In this document: positions 53,337 through 60,838 of the stretch, one piece after another
Layout of the letters: every line of letters begins with the position of its first letter
How positions within the stretch are numbered: position 1 is the first letter of the stretch
From: Geojedonia litorea
GTDB lineage: Bacteria; Bacteroidota; Bacteroidia; Flavobacteriales; Flavobacteriaceae
DNA length: 64,000 bases
Assembly: GCF_042654525.1 (NCBI RefSeq)
Contig: NZ_JBHSGP010000005.1
Coordinates: forward strand, 248,001-312,000
Reading direction: 5' to 3'
Translations under genes and position numbers: made by a program
The notes under the pieces: generated by a model
The model's input: only the letters and a program-made list of their open reading frames with translations
What the model was told of the DNA's origin: nothing
Databases searched by the model: none

Positions 53337-54707
53337 ATGGCACAAAAACCAAGCATTCCTAAAGGGACACGAGATTTTAATCCGCAAGACGTTGCAAAGC
53401 GAAATTATATAGTTAATACTATTAAACAGCAGTTCGAGTTGTTTGGATTTCAACCTATTGAAACACCTAGTTTTGAAAACTCCGAAACCTTAATGGGGAA
53501 GTATGGTGACGAAGGTGACCGCTTGATTTTTAAAATTTTAAATTCTGGAGATTTTTTATCTAAAGTAGATGATACTTTGTATTCACAAAAAGATTCTAAC
53601 AGTTTAGGGTCATCTATTTCAGAAAAAGCACTTCGATATGACTTAACGGTGCCTTTTGCACGGTACGTGGTTCAACATCAAAATGAGATTGAATTTCCTT
53701 TTAAACGCTACCAAATTCAACCTGTTTGGCGCGCTGATCGTCCTCAAAAAGGTCGTTTTAGGGAATTTTACCAGTGTGATGCCGATGTTGTTGGAAGTCA
53801 GTCACTGTGGCAGGAAGTGGAGTTTGTACAATTGTACGATGCTGTTTTTACAGCACTTAATTTAAAAGGCGTCACTATAAAAATTAATAACAGAAAAATT
53901 CTATCAGGTATTGCCGAAGTTATTGGGGCGCAAGACAAGTTGATTGATTTCACTGTAGCACTTGACAAATTAGATAAAATAGGTGAGGAGAAGGTTAAAG
54001 CGGAAATGTTAAGTAAAGGTATCACACAAACCGGTATTGATAAATTACAACCTTTGTTTAATCTTTCAGGAAGTTTCGAATCACAAATAGAACAGCTAAA
54101 AACTATTTTGGCAGATTCTGGCGAGGGCAAAAAAGGGATTGAAGAATTAAATTTCATAGATAAAACCATTTCCGAATTACAATTAAAAACGGCCACACTC
54201 CAACTTGATGTTACTTTAGCACGTGGCTTAAACTACTATACCGGTGCCATTTTTGAAGTATCTGCTCCAAAAGGAGTGGATATGGGTTCTATAGGTGGCG
54301 GAGGCCGTTATGATGATCTAACAGGTATTTTTGGGCTTAAAGATGTTAGTGGTGTAGGAATAAGCTTTGGATTGGATAGAATTTATTTGGTTCTTGAGCA
54401 ATTGTATTTATTTCCAGAAACGGTAACAACTACTGTAAAAGCCTTGTTCATTAATTTTGGTGAATTTGAAGCATTGGGTTGTATGAAAGCTATTAAGCAA
54501 TTGCGATCTGAAGGCATTAATGTTGAATTGTACCCTGATGCCGCTAAAATGAAAAAACAACTTAATTACGCTAATAAACGTAACATAGATTTTGTGGTTT
54601 TGGTTGGTGAAGCCGAATTAAAATCGAACACCTTCACCCTTAAAAATATGGTTACTGGGGAACAAATCAATGTTGTTTTTGAAGATCTGTATAAACTCCT
54701 TCAATAA
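53337..54707 (+). CDS. hisS: Histidyl-tRNA synthetase
   Basis: 456 residues. Class II synthetase motifs: PKGTRDFNPQDVAKRNYI, motif 2 FRYQIQPVWRADRPQKGRFREFYQCDADVVG, the histidine A loop LARGLNYYTGAIFEV and motif 3 GIGGGGRYDDLTGIF with GVGISFGLDRIY. The C-terminal anticodon-binding domain (about 360-456) is complete. It charges tRNA-His in the cytoplasm. Confidence 0.98.
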   Translation: MAQKPSIPKGTRDFNPQDVAKRNYIVNTIKQQFELFGFQPIETPSFENSETLMGKYGDEGDRLIFKILNSGDFLSKVDDTLYSQKDSNSLGSSISEKALRYDLTVPFARYVVQHQNEIEFPFKRYQIQPVWRADRPQKGRFREFYQCDADVVGSQSLWQEVEFVQLYDAVFTALNLKGVTIKINNRKILSGIAEVIGAQDKLIDFTVALDKLDKIGEEKVKAEMLSKGITQTGIDKLQPLFNLSGSFESQIEQLKTILADSGEGKKGIEELNFIDKTISELQLKTATLQLDVTLARGLNYYTGAIFEVSAPKGVDMGSIGGGGRYDDLTGIFGLKDVSGVGISFGLDRIYLVLEQLYLFPETVTTTVKALFINFGEFEALGCMKAIKQLRSEGINVELYPDAAKMKKQLNYANKRNIDFVVLVGEAELKSNTFTLKNMVTGEQINVVFEDLYKLLQ

Positions 54708-54711
54708 AAAA

Positions 54712-54731
54712 CGTCCTGATTGTTCAGGACG
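54712..54731. terminator. Terminator shared by hisS and the minus-strand small-ORF unit
   Basis: Stem CGTCCTGA/TCAGGACG (8 bp), loop TTGT. On the minus strand it is followed by TTTTTTATT, so it works best as the terminator of the minus-strand unit at 54770-55086. Confidence 0.8.
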
Positions 54732-54769
54732 AGGTTTTACTAATTTAAAGTTAAAGGCTTTTATAAGGT

Positions 54770-54970
54770 CTAAATTTTGTTAGTTACTGCTTCATCTACA
54801 CTTTGAATTTTTAATGCATAGGTTTCAGAATCTATGGATTTGACTTCTTGTTCTGATTTCATCCATTTTTTGAGAATATACATTTCCGCTTGAATGATAT
54901 AATATTCAACAGTTAATAAAAACATCTTAAATTCGATTTTAATTTTGAGTAATTCAATTTCCAGGTTCAT
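54770..54970 (-). CDS. Small protein of a LytTR-site-controlled unit, 66 residues
   Basis: 66 residues from an ATG, beginning MNLEIELLKIKIEFKMFLL, then a helical hydrophobic half and a charged tail. No family was recognised. Support comes from its surroundings: upstream on the same strand are a 25-codon ORF, a -7-like element and a pair of direct repeats, and downstream is an intrinsic terminator with a T6 run. That makes a complete transcription unit. It could also be a non-coding RNA with a chance frame. Confidence 0.45.
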   Translation of the reverse strand: MNLEIELLKIKIEFKMFLLTVEYYIIQAEMYILKKWMKSEQEVKSIDSETYALKIQSVDEAVTNKI

Positions 54971-54986
54971 AAGGTTAAGGTTTTTG

Positions 54987-55000
54987 GTATTTATAAATAC
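54987..55000. promoter_or_regulatory. 14-bp palindrome between the two small ORFs
   Basis: GTATTTATAAATAC is a perfect palindrome 17 bp upstream of the 66-residue ORF. It may be a chance AT-rich sequence. Confidence 0.2.
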
Positions 55001-55008
55001 TCAAAACT

Positions 55009-55086
55009 TTATTCGTTGAGGGCAGCAAGTTCTATAGCTGTTAGGCTAGGGTTGCCATTCATTAAAGAAAGTCGTGTAGAATTCAT
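55009..55086 (-). CDS. Possible 25-residue peptide, first ORF of the small unit
   Basis: Minus strand, ATG at 55086 and TAA at 55009, 25 codons, starting MNSTRLSLMNGNPSL and ending IELAALNE. It would be the first ORF after the -7-like element at 55123-55130 (about 30-nt leader). It is too short to judge by coding statistics, and a second in-frame ATG lies at codon 9. Confidence 0.3.
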   Translation of the reverse strand: MNSTRLSLMNGNPSLTAIELAALNE

Positions 55087-55122
55087 AAATGGGTTAAATT
55101 TAGTTGGGGCTAAAGGTTTGAA

Positions 55123-55171
55123 CAAAAGTGAATAAAAAATCCACGAAATACAAATAAAATCGATAAAGTGT
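55123..55171 (-). promoter_or_regulatory. Promoter with paired direct repeats (LytTR-type), small unit
   Basis: Minus strand: half-sites at 55165-55171 and 55145-55151 (20 bp apart; the latter is GTATTTC), then 14 bp, then CACTTTTG at 55123-55130. The geometry is identical to that at 60699-60747. The half-sites are partly degenerate. Confidence 0.45.
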
Positions 55172-55269
55172 AAAAATTAGACTAATTTCAACTGTTTTAT
55201 ATAGGTTAAAGGCATCAATTTACTTATAATCAATCCCTATAAAACATTTTGTTGCTACTATTTTCAAAT

Positions 55270-55297
55270 AAAAAAGTCCCGGAAAATTTTCCGGGAC
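55270..55297 (-). terminator. Terminator of the 1772-residue T9SS protein gene
   Basis: GTCCCGGAAAA/TTTTCCGGGAC is a perfect 22-bp inverted repeat (55276-55297), followed on the minus strand by a run of T (complement of A6). Confidence 0.85.
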
Positions 55298-55332
55298 TGC
55301 ATTTTAGTTAAGATTAAGATTTAGGGCTAATA

Positions 55333-58300
55333 CTATTTAACTAAAACCTTTTTAGATACTGAACCGCTTACAGTATGTATTTTTAAAACATAAGTGCCAG
55401 GGCTTAAGTGTTTTACTTTATATTCAGAAAACTTCTTTTGCTGTGGGATTTTGAATGATTTTATAGATTGACCAAGTATATTCAACAATTCAATAGACTT
55501 AATGTTTTCCAATTCAGGATTAAGTAAAACGATACTTTCAGATTCATTAGCATAATATAATGAAACACCATTAAGATCATGTTCATCTACACCTAATGAT
55601 TCACCTGGTGGGGTTCCATTATTGAACGTAATTTCAAAACGGTTGCTGTGATTTCCAATAGGTAAGTTAATTTCAAAATCTGACGTTCTTAAATTGTGAT
55701 ATAAATTAGTGTGTTTATCATGAATATAAATTTGTGATACATCAGGAATATTCTTTAATTGATCAATTTTTATTCTTGAAATTCCAACTTTACTGGTTTT
55801 AATACCGAGTGGCAAAACTTGAGTTGCATCGAAGTTATTTACAGCTTGTATAGTAAATTTGTTACTATTGAATTCCCAAAACATATCTTCTTTGTTATTT
55901 TCAATCAATTGGGCTTCATAACCCATATCAAAATCATTAGAGGCGTTTTCATCCATTCCAACTAGCAACTGTCTATGATAGCCTTTAGGAGAATCATACA
56001 TTAACCATATTTTTGGGCGATGATCTATGTCTTGTTGAGATGTTTTTTGTGCTGAAGATTTAGATTTAGAATCTCCTGATCCATTTGATCTCAAAAATAC
56101 AGACCCAGTATTCGACCCAGTCGCTCCCTCTGTTTTAAAGATACGCTGACTATTTTTAAACTGAATAGTGCCACCAACAACGGGCTGGGTTAAGCCAACA
56201 AGACTAGCATTTAAAACTGCAGATACAAAGAACCCTTGCCCAACAGGTATATAGCGTTCTGGTATTTTGGTACCAACACTACCAGTGGCATTAATTCTGG
56301 CATCATTAGCTATCGCGGCTGCACCTCCCATAAGGGTGTATGTTGCATAACCCCCTTCATATTCAGAGAGTGTATGTGATCCTCCACCAAAGTGATCCCA
56401 GAAATATAAGGCACCGTTTATTACATTACCACTGGCATTTCTACCGCCATCTAAAGTACCTGTATTATCCAAAATGAATTCATTGGCATCCAATGCCGAT
56501 GGATATGGATTTCCAACCAAATAATCGTTATTTGCGGCTATCGTAAGGTTAATATTGCCATTATTGGGTTTTCCGTTGATGATATAATTTTGCTTTAGGT
56601 TAACGTTTCCACTTGTATTTGCAACACCCTTCATCGTAAATCCTTCACCTGGTAAAATAGAGCCTGTACTTCTAACATGTTGCCATGACGAATAACTGTT
56701 AGATCCTGAATTGGCATATTTCCAAATCCAATAATCTGCAATTGAAATAGGAGGTCCAGCAGCTCCATTATAACCAGAAGTTAAAAAGTTAATGGTTGCA
56801 GGCGATCCAGGATTTGTGCCATCCTTAAAAACATTAGGAAGAGTATAACTTGTGTTATTAGAAGTTGTACTAATTACTCCCACTGGTGATGACCAATAAT
56901 TATAAGTATAAAGATCTCTTGTGCCTTGCTGGTCTTTTTCAATACGCCCTTTACTCGTCACATCTAGAACACTTTCAGGACCTTGTACCAATTGTGATTC
57001 AGAGTCGAGATCAATAAATCCATCAAGCTTTAAATACCAGCTTACGTTTAATTCAGAATTATTTTGAACTCCAAACTCAATAGGGTTAGAGCCTGCATCC
57101 AATTCATTAATTATTAAACCTATATGCTTTTGATTCGCACCGTAATATACACCATCATGTTCAACCTTGACTATAGACCAATCATAAGTCACTGCATCAT
57201 TTCCATTTACGCCATCGGCAGCTATAGTAACTGCGGTAGCCAAGTCACCGCTTTGCTGCGTTACGAAAGGTAGCGGTGCAGATTGAACACCAATTATTTT
57301 TGTGTTATATATTTTAGCACCTGAACCTACATCAATTGTTGGAGTGGTCAAATCGTCTATGATATCATCCTTGTAATTATCCATTCTAAAATACCTTTGT
57401 AAATTTGTCCAAGGCAAAGGTGTAATTGTGGTTTCATTAACGAAATCTGTTACATTTCTAGGAATAATGGCACCTCTAGTAATACCTGAATTAGATTCAA
57501 TTTCTTGATATATCATTTTCTGAAATTCATTGGCAGATAGTGATTTGTTAAACACACGAACTTCATCTAGATAACCTTTAAAATAGTTACTATTGGTATC
57601 GGGCTTTCTACCTAAAGTGAAACTTGAAGTATCGGCAGGTAATCCTCCACTAACGGAGGTATTGCTTGAAGCTTCCAATCCATTAATATAGAGTACAAAG
57701 CTTCCGTTTTTGTAAGTTGCTCCCACATGAATCCATTGATTTGTTGTTAATGCCGCTCCATTAGTAAGTGAATATCCATTAGCATAAGCCGTAATGCTTT
57801 TATCGGAATTAAGTTGAATGTAGAAACCATCTTGTCCGACGATGGTTTGAATTCCTGACGCTGTCGGATCGATTTTTATCCAAGACATCAAAGTTCCTTC
57901 ACCCCAAGCATTAATTACAGGTAGGTCATCAGCATAATCGTTGCGACCATCAAAATATAAATGCAATTTGCGCTCTAAATCACGAGGAGAGCCAAATTGG
58001 GCATCATTAGTGTCAAATAAGTCAACGATTCCATCACCATCAGCATCGTTTGTGTCGTCTATTATACCATCATTATTAGCATCTAGGCTGGCATAAAGAG
58101 TTCCAGCAATATCGTAAATTCCATCATTATTTGAATCCAAATCAATATAATCGGGGATACCATCACCATCGGTATCTTTTACATAATAAACGGTTCCTGT
58201 AACTGTACCTTGACTATTGTTGCCGTACGCATCAGTAAAGGTATTGGCAACGCTATGAAAATCGTAAATATCCAAAATACCGTCTCCAAAATATTCTGGT

Positions 58301-60651
58301 ATTCCAGTACCATAAACATCTTTTTCACGGAAAGCTTCTGAATCTACTCCATCGCCAACGCCGTCACCATTAATATCACCATCTCCATTTTGAAAATTTG
58401 GGTCGCCAGAATTTCCAGCACCAGATTCGTCAACGTCAAAAATACTGTCGTTATCACTATCCAAATCATGGTAATTAGGTACACCATCACCATCAGAATC
58501 TAATGGTGTATGACCTTCAGCACTATCATGCATGCCATTTCCATTGGCATCAACCCATGCTACATCCATTTTACCCGTACCATTGCTTAAATGTCCAAGT
58601 CCAATTTCAACAATATCTGGTATGCCATCATTGTCGTCGTCTAAATCAAAAATATCAGCAATTCCATCGTTGTCAAAATCACATAAGGTTTGTTTAATTT
58701 CAATATCATCTAATGCTAAATCATTTCCTAAACCTCCAGTTTCATTATTGATAAATATTACTTGAAACTCGTTGACACCTAGATTAAGATCAGCAGTAAA
58801 TTGATACCAATCACCAGCAGCATTTCCGGCTGTAGTAGGCGCAATTGGTCCTGTGGTTATAGAAGCTAAAACATTACCGCTCATATCTTGAAACTCAACA
58901 CGAATGTCTGGTCGTAATCTAGTGTTAATTCCTGGGGCGTCTGATCTATCTAAATTGATTACCCAAAAACTATAGGTAATAGGTACATTAGGAAGGGCGC
59001 CAGTAATATGTGCTGTATAAAAGACACCCGGATCGTAAGAAGCGTTAAACATGGCCATTCTACCGTTGGTATCTCCAGTATGGTCTCCACCAGTATACCA
59101 GTAAGCATCAGCCCAACTTGCTACTTCGTTATTTGGTGTTTGATTAATCCCATCACCATTGGCGGCTCTGTGATAAACCGTGTATTCACCATCATTTAAG
59201 TCAATAGAGCTTAATGAAGGGCAACTACCTGTATTTGTTCCTACCGTTCCGTTTTCGTAACAGTATGTTGTTGTAGCATCATAAGATGTATTTATAGTTG
59301 TTCTATTTCCTGTTCCAAAGGTTTCTTCTAAAAATTTGTAGTTTACAGAATAGGATATTGGTGAATTTCTACAATCAGATTCTTCTACTGAATCTAATAT
59401 ACCATCGTTATCATCATCAATATCAATATTGTCAAAAATACCATCGTTATCACTATCATAAAACAGTTGTACTCCAGTACCTTGAATTACAAAATCATAA
59501 GTGCCCTCATTAGAGTCGTCATTGTTGACAGTAACCGTACAGGTTTGTGAACCTACAGAAGCTGTATATGTAATGCTAAATGTGGTAGTACCCCCAGCAC
59601 TCACTGGAGTACTATATGCAGTTCCTGTAATGGCAAAGTCTGTTGTATTTGATAAGGTAATACTAGAAATGTTTAAGGCACCAGTTCCAGCGGTATTATC
59701 GATTGTAAACGTTCTTTGAAGAGTAGTTCCGACACTAATTGAACCGTAGTCTGTACCATCAATATTATCTGGAGTAGTATCACCATCTACTATTTCTGTC
59801 AACACCGTACCACCCATGATTTTTATTTCAGGAGCTGGAGTCACGGCAGTACCTCTTATACTAAAATCATAAGGGTTTTCATCACTGTCGTTATTGGCAA
59901 TACTTAATGTGGCGTTTTTTACACCGGCCGTTGCAGGATTAAACCTAATATTAAATGTTGTACTTCCTGATGCGGCTATGGATGACGATGGGATTACAGT
60001 TACCGAAAAATCTGAAGCATTTGCACCTGATATCACTACATAAGGTGATGCTCCAGTTAAATTTAATGCGGCATTTCCTGTATTTTGTATGGTAAAAGTT
60101 TTTGTTACCGGAGTTCCTATAAATGTAGAGCCAAAATCGGTATTGTCAGTAGTGGATGGGGTTGTATCGCCATCTACAATTGTAGTAGCGTTGCTTTGAA
60201 TGTTGATTTCTGGACCTCTAACGGCTCTAATAGTGAAAATCCATTTATTGTCGGCACCATCATTGGTTGCATCGCTTGAAATAGTTACTGTAGAGGTATA
60301 AGTGCCTGCTGTTAATGTGTTTAGGGTTATTGTAAAAGGTACGTTTGCATCATTTTTTTTGAATCCAACAGGTGTAGGATTACTTGTTATTGAAAAATTT
60401 GTAGTATTTGACAGGATGATTGATGAAACGTTTAAGGTTGGATTCCCACTTGATGCAACATTATCAATTTCAAATATTCTTGAAGTTGTATTGCCAAAAT
60501 CGGTAAAATCTGCTGTTTGAGGGGTTGTGTCATTATCCGGAATAGAAATGCCATTACCTAAAATAGCTATTTCCTGTGCGGAAAGATTTAGACTTGCCAA
60601 CAGGGTGAATCCCAAGCATACGACATACTTCTTAAGAGCTGTAGTCCTCAT
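55333..60651 (-). CDS. Giant T9SS-secreted protein: anchor-D repeats, calcium repeats, LamG-like domain
   Basis: 1772 residues. A signal peptide (1-25, ending LNLSAQ) is followed by three choice-of-anchor-D Ig-like domains (about 27-140, 148-273, 275-392). Next come Asp-rich thrombospondin type 3 repeats (about 397-430 and 650-960; DSDNDGIFDNID, DIDDDNDGILD) around a jelly-roll domain (about 440-645), then a LamG/concanavalin-like domain (about 975-1140; WIHVGATYKNGSFVLYING). A long C-terminal region ends in a T9SS type A sorting domain (about 1690-1772: SIELLNILGQSIKSF, LSPGTYVLKIHT). It is predicted to be calcium-stiffened and surface-attached, with an adhesin or glycan-binding role (inference). 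Confidence 0.92.
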   Translation of the reverse strand: MRTTALKKYVVCLGFTLLASLNLSAQEIAILGNGISIPDNDTTPQTADFTDFGNTTSRIFEIDNVASSGNPTLNVSSIILSNTTNFSITSNPTPVGFKKNDANVPFTITLNTLTAGTYTSTVTISSDATNDGADNKWIFTIRAVRGPEINIQSNATTIVDGDTTPSTTDNTDFGSTFIGTPVTKTFTIQNTGNAALNLTGASPYVVISGANASDFSVTVIPSSSIAASGSTTFNIRFNPATAGVKNATLSIANNDSDENPYDFSIRGTAVTPAPEIKIMGGTVLTEIVDGDTTPDNIDGTDYGSISVGTTLQRTFTIDNTAGTGALNISSITLSNTTDFAITGTAYSTPVSAGGTTTFSITYTASVGSQTCTVTVNNDDSNEGTYDFVIQGTGVQLFYDSDNDGIFDNIDIDDDNDGILDSVEESDCRNSPISYSVNYKFLEETFGTGNRTTINTSYDATTTYCYENGTVGTNTGSCPSLSSIDLNDGEYTVYHRAANGDGINQTPNNEVASWADAYWYTGGDHTGDTNGRMAMFNASYDPGVFYTAHITGALPNVPITYSFWVINLDRSDAPGINTRLRPDIRVEFQDMSGNVLASITTGPIAPTTAGNAAGDWYQFTADLNLGVNEFQVIFINNETGGLGNDLALDDIEIKQTLCDFDNDGIADIFDLDDDNDGIPDIVEIGLGHLSNGTGKMDVAWVDANGNGMHDSAEGHTPLDSDGDGVPNYHDLDSDNDSIFDVDESGAGNSGDPNFQNGDGDINGDGVGDGVDSEAFREKDVYGTGIPEYFGDGILDIYDFHSVANTFTDAYGNNSQGTVTGTVYYVKDTDGDGIPDYIDLDSNNDGIYDIAGTLYASLDANNDGIIDDTNDADGDGIVDLFDTNDAQFGSPRDLERKLHLYFDGRNDYADDLPVINAWGEGTLMSWIKIDPTASGIQTIVGQDGFYIQLNSDKSITAYANGYSLTNGAALTTNQWIHVGATYKNGSFVLYINGLEASSNTSVSGGLPADTSSFTLGRKPDTNSNYFKGYLDEVRVFNKSLSANEFQKMIYQEIESNSGITRGAIIPRNVTDFVNETTITPLPWTNLQRYFRMDNYKDDIIDDLTTPTIDVGSGAKIYNTKIIGVQSAPLPFVTQQSGDLATAVTIAADGVNGNDAVTYDWSIVKVEHDGVYYGANQKHIGLIINELDAGSNPIEFGVQNNSELNVSWYLKLDGFIDLDSESQLVQGPESVLDVTSKGRIEKDQQGTRDLYTYNYWSSPVGVISTTSNNTSYTLPNVFKDGTNPGSPATINFLTSGYNGAAGPPISIADYWIWKYANSGSNSYSSWQHVRSTGSILPGEGFTMKGVANTSGNVNLKQNYIINGKPNNGNINLTIAANNDYLVGNPYPSALDANEFILDNTGTLDGGRNASGNVINGALYFWDHFGGGSHTLSEYEGGYATYTLMGGAAAIANDARINATGSVGTKIPERYIPVGQGFFVSAVLNASLVGLTQPVVGGTIQFKNSQRIFKTEGATGSNTGSVFLRSNGSGDSKSKSSAQKTSQQDIDHRPKIWLMYDSPKGYHRQLLVGMDENASNDFDMGYEAQLIENNKEDMFWEFNSNKFTIQAVNNFDATQVLPLGIKTSKVGISRIKIDQLKNIPDVSQIYIHDKHTNLYHNLRTSDFEINLPIGNHSNRFEITFNNGTPPGESLGVDEHDLNGVSLYYANESESIVLLNPELENIKSIELLNILGQSIKSFKIPQQKKFSEYKVKHLSPGTYVLKIHTVSGSVSKKVLVK

Positions 60652-60698
60652 AAGCGGTTAAATATAGATTGAGGGCAATCTTGTTAATAATAGCAGAG

Positions 60699-60747
60699 CA
60701 AACATAAAACAAATATCTATGAAATGCAAAAAAAATCGACGAAATGC
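60699..60747 (-). promoter_or_regulatory. Promoter with paired direct repeats (LytTR-type), giant T9SS gene
   Basis: Minus strand: two identical half-sites GCATTTC at 60741-60747 and 60721-60727, 20 bp apart, then 14 bp, then an exact -7 element TATGTTTG at 60699-60706. The start codon lies 48 bp further. Repeat spacing of two helical turns is characteristic of LytTR-family binding sites. Confidence 0.6.
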
Positions 60748-60777
60748 ACGGTGTTAGTTAGAACAATAGGATAAAAG

Positions 60778-60805
60778 CCCTGATTTTTATTGTTAAAAAT
60801 CAGGG
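60778..60805 (-). terminator. Terminator of the dehydrogenase gene
   Basis: Stem CCCTGATTTTTA/TAAAAATCAGGG (12 bp, loop TTGT), then CTTTTAT on the minus strand. It separates the dehydrogenase gene from the giant T9SS gene. Confidence 0.82.
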
Positions 60806-60838
60806 TTTCTTAATAAATATTATACCGTATAAAAAGGA

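Larger units (their letters stand above)
54971..55332. other. Intergenic region with a small-ORF unit and regulatory sites
   Basis: 362 bp between the 66-residue ORF and the large T9SS gene, both on the minus strand. It contains a 25-codon ORF (55009-55086), a palindrome (54987-55000), a LytTR-type promoter (55123-55171) and the terminator of the T9SS gene (55270-55297). Confidence 0.6.

Noticed and set aside
57900..58700. DNA repeats in the Asp-rich part of the giant T9SS gene, considered as tandem repeats or an array
   Set aside because: They are degenerate codons of thrombospondin type 3 calcium repeats (DxDxDGxxD), without conserved spacers or identical units.
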